From Sulfurimonas sp. (GTDB lineage Bacteria; Campylobacterota; Campylobacteria; Campylobacterales; Sulfurimonadaceae), in assembly GCA_015487435.1 (NCBI GenBank), contig WFPU01000085.1, forward strand, positions 1-13,206: a stretch of DNA of 13,206 bases, given 5' to 3'. The notes under the pieces are model-generated. The model was not told where the DNA came from. It did no database searches and worked only from the letters and a program-made list of their open reading frames with translations. The translations under genes and the position numbers were made by a program. Shown here in pieces: positions 6,351-13,137 of the stretch; the first letter of the stretch is position 1; every line of letters begins with the position of its first letter.

Positions 6351-7943
6351 TTAAAGTTTTTTTGGAAATTCTCTAAACTCCAAACTACAAACTCCTCTGT
6401 ATAGTTCTTCAATACCATATCCTTGGGAATATGTCCTTGATGTTTCATCTTTATCAGGTTCGTGTCCCATAATTCTGTTCATTAAATCTTTTGGCAGTTT
6501 GTATTTGACTGCATTTTTAAGCAGTTGGTCGCCTACTGTATGTCTAAAACTATGAAATACTTGCGTGGGGTCTTCTGACACATAAGTTCTGAAATATGAC
6601 ATAAAGTTTTTGCCGTAATCGATGCTGTATCTCTTTTCAGTTGGATGCAATCGTAAATTGCTCCATAATCGCGCCTGTTTGTGTTTTATAGAGTTGAAGT
6701 AGTCAATAAATCCGAGTTCTATTAGTTTTGGATGAATTGGAACGAGTCTGTAAGCATTGTCATTTTTTAGATGTTTATCTTTATCTTCATTTAAATCAAA
6801 GTAGTACACTTTCTCACCCGTTGAAATAATCTCACTTTTTACATCTTCGATATAGAGCTGACAGATTTCATTCTGTCGCATCCCAGTGTAAAGGGCTATA
6901 ATTGGTATCCAGTATTCCTCAGGTTTCTGTTTGAGAGTTCTTTTTAATTGTGTAGTATAAAGTTTAGAATTAAATATTTTATTTAGATTTTCATTGTTGA
7001 GTGGTAATCGTTTCTCTTCTTTATTCTTTTTACTTTTTTTCGTCTCTTTGATGAGAAATGCTTCTGCGTAGTTTATGTCGATGTAGCCGTATCGTGCATC
7101 AAGTGCAATATCAAACATCTGTTTGATTGTTGACATTTTCTTTTTCTTGGTATTCGATGCAAGTTTTTCATCATTTGTAAGTTCAAGCTTTTTAAGCTCG
7201 GAATAGGGGAGTGATTTAAACTGTTTTAACTTTGTTCTATTTTTTGGTAGATGATTGTGTAAAGCATCTACAAATGTTCTAAAATCTTCCCGTGTAAAGC
7301 TTGATATATCTCTATCTTCTGCATCTTCGATTACATAGATGAAATCATTGTAAGATGATTGATAATCTCTCCAAGTACTTTGTGCAACATCTTCGCCACT
7401 CTCCTGGATCTTTTCTTTGATGAAAATTTTATAGAGTTCTTTAAATGTGATTGTTTCTCTTTTTTTCTGTTGTGCAGTCGAGTGTGTAGGGTGATGTGCA
7501 AAATCATTCTTTGGGTCTATAATATGCACAAGTTTATCAAGGACATCGAGATTGTCTAAGAGTTTCTTTTTTTCTTTGAAACTTAGTGTTTCTAATTTTG
7601 CTTGTAAAGCTTCTTCCACTTCTTTTATGTACTCTTCACTCTCTTTAAGAGAAAATGATTGAGTAACGGTGTATTTTTTGGCTTTGTTATTTGAGTAGCA
7701 AAGCATCGCATCAATATATTGTTTGGTTTTAAATATTTTATCATTTGTGTCAGTTTGTAACATAGTAATTAACTCCTCGAACAGATTGTTCAATTCTTTT
7801 ACATACATGTTACCATGGAAATAAGAGATTTTTCCCAATTGGATGCGGATTTCGGCCTTATTTTGAAAAAAATGTGATAAATGCTGTGGAATTCTTCTAC
7901 GAAAGTAGAGTGATTTGTTGATTTGCATAATGTATTTGCCCAC
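6351..7943 (-). CDS. int: tRNA-Glu-targeting tyrosine integrase
   Basis: The product has about 530 residues. GTG 7941-7943 is chosen as start because GAGGGG lies 7 nt upstream; ATG 7926-7928 (MQINKSLYFRRRIP) and TTG 7985 are alternatives, the last lacking a ribosome site. The N-terminus resembles DUF6538, a helical core-binding region follows, and the catalytic domain has Arg356 (ALYTGMRQNEICQL), His464-x-x-Arg467 (HSFRHTVGDQ), His494 (MGHEPDKDE) and Tyr505 (SRTYSQGY). It integrates and, with help, excises the element at the 3' end of tRNA-Glu. The gene begins about 90 bp from the right attachment core and its promoter must overlap the right arm site, so integrase binding could repress it. 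Confidence 0.92.
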   Translation of the reverse strand: MGKYIMQINKSLYFRRRIPQHLSHFFQNKAEIRIQLGKISYFHGNMYVKELNNLFEELITMLQTDTNDKIFKTKQYIDAMLCYSNNKAKKYTVTQSFSLKESEEYIKEVEEALQAKLETLSFKEKKKLLDNLDVLDKLVHIIDPKNDFAHHPTHSTAQQKKRETITFKELYKIFIKEKIQESGEDVAQSTWRDYQSSYNDFIYVIEDAEDRDISSFTREDFRTFVDALHNHLPKNRTKLKQFKSLPYSELKKLELTNDEKLASNTKKKKMSTIKQMFDIALDARYGYIDINYAEAFLIKETKKSKKNKEEKRLPLNNENLNKIFNSKLYTTQLKRTLKQKPEEYWIPIIALYTGMRQNEICQLYIEDVKSEIISTGEKVYYFDLNEDKDKHLKNDNAYRLVPIHPKLIELGFIDYFNSIKHKQARLWSNLRLHPTEKRYSIDYGKNFMSYFRTYVSEDPTQVFHSFRHTVGDQLLKNAVKYKLPKDLMNRIMGHEPDKDETSRTYSQGYGIEELYRGVCSLEFREFPKKL

Positions 7944-7958
7944 GGAGTGACCCCTCTG

Positions 7959-7980
7959 TGCACAAAAAATGTGTACAAAA
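7959..7980 (-). promoter_or_regulatory. Putative right integrase arm-binding site
   Basis: Read on the minus strand, it matches the left arm site at 18 of 22 positions: TTTTGTACACA followed by TTTTTTGTGCA. It lies 52 bp inside the right core and just upstream of the integrase start. Confidence 0.6.
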
Positions 7981-8031
7981 TACAATGAAGCTTAATTAAG
8001 TAAGTGTAAAAGTGCTTATTTTAGGGAGTTG

Positions 8032-8059
8032 TAGAGAAAAGTTGGTGACCCCGAGGAGA
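8032..8059. repeat. Right attachment site (tRNA-Glu side)
   Basis: This is the second exact copy of the 28-bp direct repeat. Positions 8043-8059 are the 3' end of tRNA-Glu and 8032-8042 the bases just beyond CCA. Because the repeat restores the tRNA sequence, the gene stays intact after integration. Confidence 0.85.
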
Positions 8060-8117
8060 ATCGAACTCCTGTAACATGGATGAAAACCATGGATCCTAAC
8101 CGCTAGACGACGGGGCC
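8043..8117 (-). tRNA. tRNA-Glu (UUC)
   Basis: The 75-nt gene has acceptor arms GGCCCCG and CGGGGTC, discriminator A and an encoded CCA. The anticodon stem CATGG/CCATG encloses TTTTCAT, giving anticodon UUC. The T arm reads AGGAG-TTCGATT-CTCCT. All parts of a tRNA-Glu cloverleaf are present. Its 3' end is the insertion site of the element. Confidence 0.97.
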
Positions 8118-8154
8118 ACTTTTTATTTGAAAGTTCAACTTTTGTTGAGCCGAA

Positions 8155-8160
8155 ATTATA
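8155..8160 (-). promoter_or_regulatory. -10 box for tRNA-Glu
   Basis: TATAAT on the minus strand, about 38 nt upstream of the mature 5' end, giving a short leader with a small hairpin (CAAC/GTTG). It sits beside the dyad at 8157-8196. No clear -35 is seen, as is common in this phylum. Confidence 0.45.
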
Positions 8161-8196
8161 TAGATTTTACTCTTAAATAGAGCTAAAATCTATATA
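8157..8196 (-). terminator. Dyad after response regulator gene
   Basis: Arms TATATAGATTTTA (8157-8169) and its exact complement (8184-8196) enclose a 14-nt loop that can extend the stem past a bulge. It begins ten bases beyond the stop codon of the response regulator. The stem is AT-rich and lacks a long T tail, so its strength as a terminator is uncertain. Confidence 0.45.
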
Positions 8197-8205
8197 AAAA
8201 AATGA

Positions 8206-8751
8206 TTATTCGTAAAAGCTACGAAGTGCTCTAATGATTACTGCATTTTTAGAGATACTCTCTGCTTTTGCATTGTCATTTACTGTCTCATACAGGTCTA
8301 ATGGAAGAGAAATTGAGAAAGTTTTTGTTTCAACTTTTTTCTTCTTCGCGATCATAGAAACAACATTGTTTAAAAGCTCAATGATTTTCTTTGTATCAAT
8401 TGGTTTTTGGATGAAGCTGTTTACACCAACTTCTATTGATTCAGAGATTTTCTCCATATCGTTACTTGCTGAAATAACGATGATGATCTGTGCCGGATTG
8501 ATCTCACGGATCTTACGTGCAAGCTCGATACCGTCCATACCAGACATAATGATGTCAACGAAAACAACATCTGGTTTTTTCTCTTCATAAATCTTGAGTG
8601 CTGTCTCACCATCAAAACATGAATCTACATCTGCAAAGAAGTTTTTAAACGTAGAGCTTAAAAGCTCATTTGTTACTTTTTCATCTTCAACGACCATTGC
8701 CGTAAGCTTTTTTGTCTGTTCAGTTAACTGAATTAAATCTACATTACCCAT
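8206..8751 (-). CDS. Response regulator with ribbon-helix-helix output
   Basis: The product has 181 residues; ATG follows AGGA with an 8-nt gap. Residues about 15-135 are a receiver domain: acidic pair Glu22-Asp23, phosphoacceptor Asp66 (VVFVDIIM), Ser94 (VISAS) and Lys116 (IQKP). A basic linker (AKKKKVETK) leads to residues 143-181, which match the CopG/Arc-type ribbon-helix-helix fold: FSISLPLDLYETV, then ISKNAVIIRALRSFYE. RHH domains bind DNA as dimers through the paired strand, so phosphorylation would likely control dimerisation and DNA binding. No histidine kinase is adjacent. A perfect 12-bp palindrome in its own promoter suggests autoregulation. Confidence 0.88.
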   Translation of the reverse strand: MGNVDLIQLTEQTKKLTAMVVEDEKVTNELLSSTFKNFFADVDSCFDGETALKIYEEKKPDVVFVDIIMSGMDGIELARKIREINPAQIIIVISASNDMEKISESIEVGVNSFIQKPIDTKKIIELLNNVVSMIAKKKKVETKTFSISLPLDLYETVNDNAKAESISKNAVIIRALRSFYE

Positions 8752-8781
8752 TGTTTTTTTCCTATTATTTTAATTTGTGAT

Positions 8782-8800
8782 ATTATACACTATTAATAGT
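8782..8800 (-). promoter_or_regulatory. Promoter and palindrome of response regulator gene
   Basis: A TATAAT box (8782-8787, minus strand) lies about 30 bp before the start codon. The perfect palindrome ACTATTAATAGT (8789-8800) abuts it in the -10/-35 spacer, where a bound repressor would block RNA polymerase. Confidence 0.5.
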
Positions 8801-8829
8801 AAATAACTATAACAAAATGAAACAATGGT

Positions 8830-9036
8830 TTATTTTGTTTTGAATTTTTCCAACCACTCGGTATCTGCCTCTTTATTATCTTCTTTCTGATCCAAAAGAG
8901 AATCGATGATGCTTATAAGTGTCTCTTCATCCATAAACTCAAGTAAATCAGGGTTAATAAAAGTAGGGCGTATGCCTTCATAATTATTGAGTAAGTTTTG
9001 TATATCTTCTATTAACTGTTCTTTGCGTGAACTCAT
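8830..9036 (-). CDS. Small acidic hypothetical protein
   Basis: The product has 68 residues, ATG three bases after the stop of the glucosaminidase gene, with AAGGA ten bases upstream inside that gene's end, so translation is probably coupled. The protein is helical and acidic (LLEFMDEETLISIIDSLLDQ and KEDNKEADTEWLEKF), with no signal peptide or membrane span. The family is not recognised. It ends 78 bp before the response regulator, which has its own promoter. Confidence 0.7.
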   Translation of the reverse strand: MSSRKEQLIEDIQNLLNNYEGIRPTFINPDLLEFMDEETLISIIDSLLDQKEDNKEADTEWLEKFKTK

Positions 9037-9039
9037 TGT

Positions 9040-9828
9040 CTATTTTTCCTTCCATGCTTGTTCAAAATTGAGATTTTTCTCTTCCATACAGTTTACTAAA
9101 GATACTAAACCTACTCTGTGCATAATGTACTTCACTTTTTTCGGCCATGTAGTGCGATAATTAAACGAGTGCGGTTTTCCACCAACATGAGAGATGAATT
9201 GCTCATTGGTCTTTTGAGAGAGTAAAGCGCTATAGCCTTTTTGTGCTACAAGAGTATTGAGCCATATTCTAGCTTCTCTAAAACTCGCTACTTTTGAAGT
9301 TGTACTTAACCATTTTGTCGCAAAGTCATGAAAACATGCTTTATAGGCTTGTTTTCTGAGGCCTTCATTGTATTTTAAAAGTTCAAGGTTTTCATACGAT
9401 CCGGCATAAGGAAGAGGGCGATAGTCTTTTTTGAGACTAGGAGCTCTTCTTTTATAGACCAAATCACTCTTAGGAAGTTTTTGTATCTCTTTGGGATCAA
9501 AAAGAATCTTCTTTTTAGATTTTGAATAGGGCAGATAGAGTGCCGGGAGTTCAGGATCACTCTTATAAGCACCAAGGCTTAAAATATTTCCGGTTATTTG
9601 CGCTACGTAACCTTGACCATATCCGGATTCTAATCCAGCAATGGCAAGTACAGCTGCAGGTGGAATATGTTTCTCTTTTGATATTTGCAGTACAATTGGC
9701 GTAATTGTTTTATAAAAAGCTTTTACGTGGGCATATTTTCTCAGGCTGTATGGAGTGCTTGATGCTTGCAGCGGACTTAGTGTTGCTAGACTTAATAATA
9801 TAGATAGTACGAAATACCGTGTATTCAT
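9040..9828 (-). CDS. Bax-like peptidoglycan glucosaminidase, exported
   Basis: The product has 262 residues from ATG 9826-9828. This start puts a signal peptide (MNTRYFVLSILLSLATLSPLQA) at the N-terminus; upstream ATGs at 9850 and 9903 would bury it and the latter overlaps the preceding gene. The body matches the glucosaminidase family of E. coli Bax and flagellar FlgJ-type enzymes: AVLAIAGLESGYG with likely catalytic Glu67, then TGNILSLGAYKSDPELPALY and YKACFHDFATKW. It should cut the glycan strands of peptidoglycan in the periplasm. It follows a lipoprotein gene and precedes a small acidic gene in the same direction, probably one operon. Confidence 0.85.
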   Translation of the reverse strand: MNTRYFVLSILLSLATLSPLQASSTPYSLRKYAHVKAFYKTITPIVLQISKEKHIPPAAVLAIAGLESGYGQGYVAQITGNILSLGAYKSDPELPALYLPYSKSKKKILFDPKEIQKLPKSDLVYKRRAPSLKKDYRPLPYAGSYENLELLKYNEGLRKQAYKACFHDFATKWLSTTSKVASFREARIWLNTLVAQKGYSALLSQKTNEQFISHVGGKPHSFNYRTTWPKKVKYIMHRVGLVSLVNCMEEKNLNFEQAWKEK

Positions 9829-9874
9829 AGTAATACTCACTTTGGTTAACATAATGTAAATTCTCTTGAAAAAA

Positions 9875-10486
9875 TTACTTTCTTCCAAATGGAACTCTTC
9901 CAACAGGTTTTGAGACCAATTGATCCAATATAATTACCTTCGGACTCCATTTTGTTTTAATCATGTCTGTCTTTTTTATTTGCTTTGTTATCGTGTTATT
10001 AGTGTCAGAAATAACTTTATTCTCCTGAAGAGCTTTCTTTATTGTTTCATAACTTATTTTATTTAGTCCATACACTAGTTTAAGTGCAGAGCTATTTCTA
10101 TTTTCGACTATAAGGTATATTGTAGCATCATTCTTTTTCTGCCGTAGAGTAAAAAAGTATATGTTTCCTTTTGTATATTGTAGATCATAATCATTGGTGT
10201 CAAATATAATTGCAACAGAGCGTTTTACGCCTTTTGTAAATTTGTATCCACTTGATGCCTGTGCATATTCGTAGATAAGGTATTGATCAGCCATTTTATA
10301 TATTGATTGATAGATGTTAATATTAGAGAATATGATTTCGTTTTCATAGATTTTTTTACCTACACCAGCGACGAGCACCCTATTCTTATAGCTTATATTG
10401 AGTTGCGTGTTGTTTTTTTGATTTATATGTGGTGAGGAACAATTACTAAGTAGAAGCAGGATAAAAGACAAGATAATGATTTTCAT
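9875..10486 (-). CDS. Putative lipoprotein of unknown function
   Basis: The product has 203 residues; ATG has GGGGAG five bases upstream. The N-terminus MKIIILSFILLLLSNCSS is a lipoprotein signal with lipobox Cys16. The mature part is beta-rich and mixed in charge; no catalytic motif is recognised. It begins 40 bp after the RNase P RNA and ends 46 bp before the chosen start of the glucosaminidase gene, suggesting joint work in the cell envelope. A shared transcript with rnpB is possible since no terminator is seen between them. Confidence 0.78.
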   Translation of the reverse strand: MKIIILSFILLLLSNCSSPHINQKNNTQLNISYKNRVLVAGVGKKIYENEIIFSNINIYQSIYKMADQYLIYEYAQASSGYKFTKGVKRSVAIIFDTNDYDLQYTKGNIYFFTLRQKKNDATIYLIVENRNSSALKLVYGLNKISYETIKKALQENKVISDTNNTITKQIKKTDMIKTKWSPKVIILDQLVSKPVGRVPFGRK

Positions 10487-10526
10487 GTATACTCCCCTTC
10501 TTTGTGGCTAATAATATAGATATAAA

Positions 10527-10843
10527 GGTATAGGATAAGCCGAGTTTTGTAGTGATAGCATTAATCTACTCTATATTTTACAATATAGCTCTAGCGAAAC
10601 AATAGCATTGTAAGACGCTAACCATCTGTTTCTTGCTGCCATGTTGGGTTTACAAGCTCTCTATGTTGCCATAAAGACTGGTGGTCTCTTACACCACCTT
10701 TTCACCTTTACCACATTGCTGTGGAAGTTTAATTTCTGTTGCACTTTCCCTCGTATTACTACGGCCATTCGTTAAATGGAACACTGTCTTACGGCAGCTC
10801 GGACTTTCCTCTTGAAGTAATTCAAGTAACTATCTCCTATACC
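10527..10843 (-). ncRNA. rnpB: RNase P RNA (type A)
   Basis: The minus strand carries the conserved core GAGGAAAGTCCGAGC near the 5' end (10798-10812), ACAGAAA in the middle and AACTCGGCTTAT near the 3' end. The ends pair as helix P1: GGTATAGGA at the 5' end with TCCTATACC at the 3' end, which sets the limits to about 317 nt. The RNA is the catalytic part of RNase P, which removes 5' leaders from tRNA precursors, including the tRNA-Glu in this window. Confidence 0.95.
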
Positions 10844-10851
10844 TAGATGAA

Positions 10852-10857
10852 ATTATA
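10852..10857 (-). promoter_or_regulatory. -10 box of rnpB
   Basis: TATAAT on the minus strand ends 8 nt before the predicted RNA 5' end at 10843, an ideal distance. The -35 region is weak. Confidence 0.6.
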
Positions 10858-10890
10858 CTCAATTAATCATATATAGCAAAATTAGAGATA

Positions 10891-11000
10891 TGAACAAGTG
10901 TTCTCTTTGAGAAGTATATAAATTAACACTTGTTCATTTATTCATAAGCTGTTATTAACACTTGTTCATATATAATTGCTATTAAATTAACGTCTGTTCA
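10891..11000. promoter_or_regulatory. Four phased operator-like 12-mers before tetR
   Basis: AACACTTGTTCA occurs at 10925-10936 and 10957-10968, a variant AACGTCTGTTCA at 10989-11000, and an inverted exact copy at 10891-10902. The three direct copies are spaced exactly 32 bp apart, three helical turns, and the inverted one 34 bp from its neighbour. The second direct copy touches the -10 box and the third lies just before the ribosome site of tetR. The arrangement fits binding by the TetR protein to its own promoter. Confidence 0.7.
10971..10976 (+). promoter_or_regulatory. -10 box of tetR
   Basis: TATAAT lies about 45 bp before the tetR start, between two operator copies, so a bound repressor would cover it. 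Confidence 0.5.
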
Positions 11001-11021
11001 CATACAAAAAAAGGAGCTAAA

Positions 11022-11639
11022 ATGTCGCAGAATAGGGATTTAAACAAAGGTAATAAAACAAAAGAAAAGATCTTAAAAGTAGCAACCACCCTCTTTTCAC
11101 AGCTTGGATATAGAGGTGCAAGTGTACGAAAAATTGCTGCAGCAGTAGGAATACGTGAAAGTGCATTGTATAATCACTTTAAAAATAAAGAAGAGATATT
11201 TTTAGAAGTAGCACGTGGTATATTCTCTTCACCCTTCTCTCTTTCAAGTGATGAGATCAAAGAACTCGCTCTGAGAGGAAAGCCATTTTTGCATAAATTT
11301 ACTATGCAGTATAAAATGCTTACATTTGATAAGAACAACGAGAATATGTTTCGGTTGCTGATGATAGAGTTGATGCAAAACAGAGAGCTTAGAGAGCAGT
11401 TTATCAGTGAATTTCATGATAAGAATATAAAAACACTCTCTGAGGGCTTCTTTATAATGATGCAGAACTCTCTTATACGCTCGAGTGACCCTATGATGGT
11501 CGCATATGAGTTTATAAGCACCCTCTTCTACATAAGATTGCAGGTAACAATACTCAAGTTTGATTCAAACTCTGTAAATCACTTAACAACACAATTTGAG
11601 AAACATGTGGATTTTTTTTGGGAAAGTATAAAAAATTAG
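11022..11639 (+). CDS. TetR/AcrR-family regulator
   Basis: The product has 205 residues, ATG with AAGGAG six bases upstream. Residues about 14-60 are the TetR N-terminal helix-turn-helix: TKEKILKVATTLFSQLGYRG, then VRKIAAAVGIRESALYNHFKNKEEIF. The remaining about 140 residues are helical and variable, as expected of the ligand and dimer domain. It is transcribed away from rnpB and toward the oor operon, with no efflux or metabolic gene alongside, so its main target lies elsewhere or is itself. The repeated 12-mers upstream are the likely binding sites. The ligand cannot be read from the sequence. Confidence 0.9.
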   Translation: MSQNRDLNKGNKTKEKILKVATTLFSQLGYRGASVRKIAAAVGIRESALYNHFKNKEEIFLEVARGIFSSPFSLSSDEIKELALRGKPFLHKFTMQYKMLTFDKNNENMFRLLMIELMQNRELREQFISEFHDKNIKTLSEGFFIMMQNSLIRSSDPMMVAYEFISTLFYIRLQVTILKFDSNSVNHLTTQFEKHVDFFWESIKN

Positions 11640-11671
11640 ATATTAACTAATATTAAAAGCGCTTAATAAAA

Positions 11672-11696
11672 AAAGCAGCCCTAAAAGAGCTGCTTT
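11672..11696 (-). terminator. Intrinsic terminator of the oor operon
   Basis: On the minus strand an 8-bp stem AAAGCAGC/GCTGCTTT with a 9-nt loop is followed by a run of seven T. It starts 16 bases after the oorC stop. The convergent tetR transcript would meet the same hairpin but without a T tail. Confidence 0.85.
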
Positions 11697-11711
11697 AAAG
11701 GTGTGTAAGGT

Positions 11712-12269
11712 TTATTTACTACCCATTGCATCTAGTGCATATGCCTTACCAAGTGCATAAGCTTTTTTATTTGCTTCATGAACTTTTGCAGGAACTTTTG
11801 AAAGCATAGTCTCTATTAAAGACTCTTCAGGAAGAACTTCCGTCATTGTATTTGTAATTGCAAGTGCGACAACAGATTGAGTAATAACATTACCAACCTC
11901 TTCTTTTGCAATCGTAATAATAGGAATTTCAATGATATCCCATTTTTGTCTATCTTCATCTGTTGGGTGAACAAGATTTGGATCAACAACGATTTTATTA
12001 CCAGGTCTTACACCATTTTTAAATTGGTGGTAAGACACATCAGCAACAGAAAGCATAAAATCAATTTCACCTTCATTTGCATATGGATAACGAATTTCTT
12101 CATCATCGAGTGTGATATCAACTACTGTTGCTCCACCACGTACTTGAGATGTATAAGTAGCAGTTTTTAAACCATAACCACCATTTTTAATCTTACAAGC
12201 AGCCATAATCTCACCGGCAAGAAGAACACCCTGTCCTCCAACACCAGTAAATCGTAATGTGTGTCTCAT
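11712..12269 (-). CDS. oorC: 2-oxoglutarate:acceptor oxidoreductase, gamma subunit
   Basis: The product has 185 residues. It is the small gamma subunit of the 2-oxoacid:ferredoxin oxidoreductase family: FTGVGGQGVLLAGEIMA at residues 7-23 and TYTSQVRGGATVVDITL are the family signatures. With OorA, OorB and the ferredoxin-like OorD it interconverts 2-oxoglutarate plus CoA and succinyl-CoA plus CO2, replacing the usual dehydrogenase in Campylobacterota and running in reverse in reductive TCA species. ATG follows AAGGAG with a 6-nt gap and lies ten bases after oorB. It is the last gene of the operon, before the terminator at 11672-11696. Confidence 0.93.
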   Translation of the reverse strand: MRHTLRFTGVGGQGVLLAGEIMAACKIKNGGYGLKTATYTSQVRGGATVVDITLDDEEIRYPYANEGEIDFMLSVADVSYHQFKNGVRPGNKIVVDPNLVHPTDEDRQKWDIIEIPIITIAKEEVGNVITQSVVALAITNTMTEVLPEESLIETMLSKVPAKVHEANKKAYALGKAYALDAMGSK

Positions 12270-12279
12270 TTATTGCTCC

Positions 12280-13137
12280 TTATAATTTTTTCTCAAAGTC
12301 ATCTTGAGTGATTTTAGCACGTTGCCCTTGTGCAGCTTTTTGAATTTCAGCGTACATGTCACAGTACTCTTCTTGATCAACTTCTCTTAATACACCTGTT
12401 GGAAGAATGTTTTCTTTTTCAACAGGATCTTCAATAGCTTCCCATTTTTTAAGAGGTAAAGTAATGCTGTCTATCCACTTGAGATTATCCATTGCTGAAA
12501 CCATTTTATTTTTACGTCCAAGGTTGATGTGACAGTTTGAAAGTACTTCAATAAAACTGAAACCTTTGTGAGAGAATGCTTTTACAAGAATTTTCTCTAA
12601 TTTCTTAGGATCTGTCATCGCCTCACGCGCTACAAAAGAAGCTCCTGCACCGATTGCAAGGTTTGAAGCATTAAAAGTTGGGTCAATATTACCGTTTTTC
12701 TGAGAAACAGTCCACATACCACGAGGTGTTGTTGGAGATGTTTGAGAATTAGTAAGACCATAAATGAAGTTATTGATCAAAATAAAATTCAAGTCAATAT
12801 TTCTTCTACAACCGTGAATAGTATGGTTACCACCGATAGCAAGACCATCACCATCACCTGCAACAACAATTACATTTGCATGTGGTTTTGCAAGTTTTAT
12901 ACCTGTTGCATATGCAACAGTACGACCATGTGTTGTGTGAACAGTATTACAATCAATGTATGAAGAAAAACGTCCAGAACATCCGATTCCAGATACGATA
13001 CAAACATTGTCCATATCCCATCCCATTTTCTCAATAGCACGAATTGTTGCTTTTAAAATAACACCATCACCACAACCCCAACACCAAAGTGTCGGCATCT
13101 TATTTACACGTAAATATTTATCATAATTAAATGCCAT
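12280..13137 (-). CDS. oorB: 2-oxoglutarate:acceptor oxidoreductase, beta subunit
   Basis: The product has 285 residues. It carries the thiamine diphosphate site: GDGDGLAIGGNHTIHG from residue 94, then LINNFIYGLTNSQTSPTT, with Asn121-Asn122 closing the GDG-x-NN motif. Cys19 and Cys22 (LWCWGCGDG), Cys53 (GIGCSGR) and Cys202 (SNCH) fit the [4Fe-4S] ligands of the family. Length and motifs are those of OorB/KorB, and the neighbours oorA and oorC support 2-oxoglutarate as substrate rather than pyruvate. Its ATG overlaps the oorA stop by one base (TAATG), showing tight coupling. Confidence 0.94.
   Translation of the reverse strand: MAFNYDKYLRVNKMPTLWCWGCGDGVILKATIRAIEKMGWDMDNVCIVSGIGCSGRFSSYIDCNTVHTTHGRTVAYATGIKLAKPHANVIVVAGDGDGLAIGGNHTIHGCRRNIDLNFILINNFIYGLTNSQTSPTTPRGMWTVSQKNGNIDPTFNASNLAIGAGASFVAREAMTDPKKLEKILVKAFSHKGFSFIEVLSNCHINLGRKNKMVSAMDNLKWIDSITLPLKKWEAIEDPVEKENILPTGVLREVDQEEYCDMYAEIQKAAQGQRAKITQDDFEKKL

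Larger units (their letters stand above)
597..8059. mobile_element. Integrative plasmid-like element in tRNA-Glu
   Basis: The element is bounded by a 28-bp exact direct repeat, 7,435 bp apart, that includes the last 17 nt of tRNA-Glu. The right copy is part of the intact tRNA; the left copy is the displaced 3' fragment. A tyrosine integrase starts about 90 bp from the tRNA end and reads inward. Inside are a second tyrosine recombinase, a ColE2-type replicase, two small secreted proteins and a DUF285 repeat protein. No relaxase, phage structural, packaging or conjugation gene is seen, so transfer would need help or happen by another route. The replicase suggests a circular replicating stage after excision; that is inference. 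Confidence 0.88.

Noticed and set aside
597..8059. Prophage or phage satellite
   Set aside because: No capsid, tail, terminase or packaging-interference gene is seen; the replicase is plasmid-type.
8234..8590. Plus-strand 118-residue open frame
   Set aside because: It lies wholly antisense to the response regulator, whose domains are clear.
11877..12963. Plus-strand open frames over oorC and oorB
   Set aside because: They are shadows of the conserved oor genes; composition is unlike a real protein (rich in Ile, Asn, Thr, Cys).
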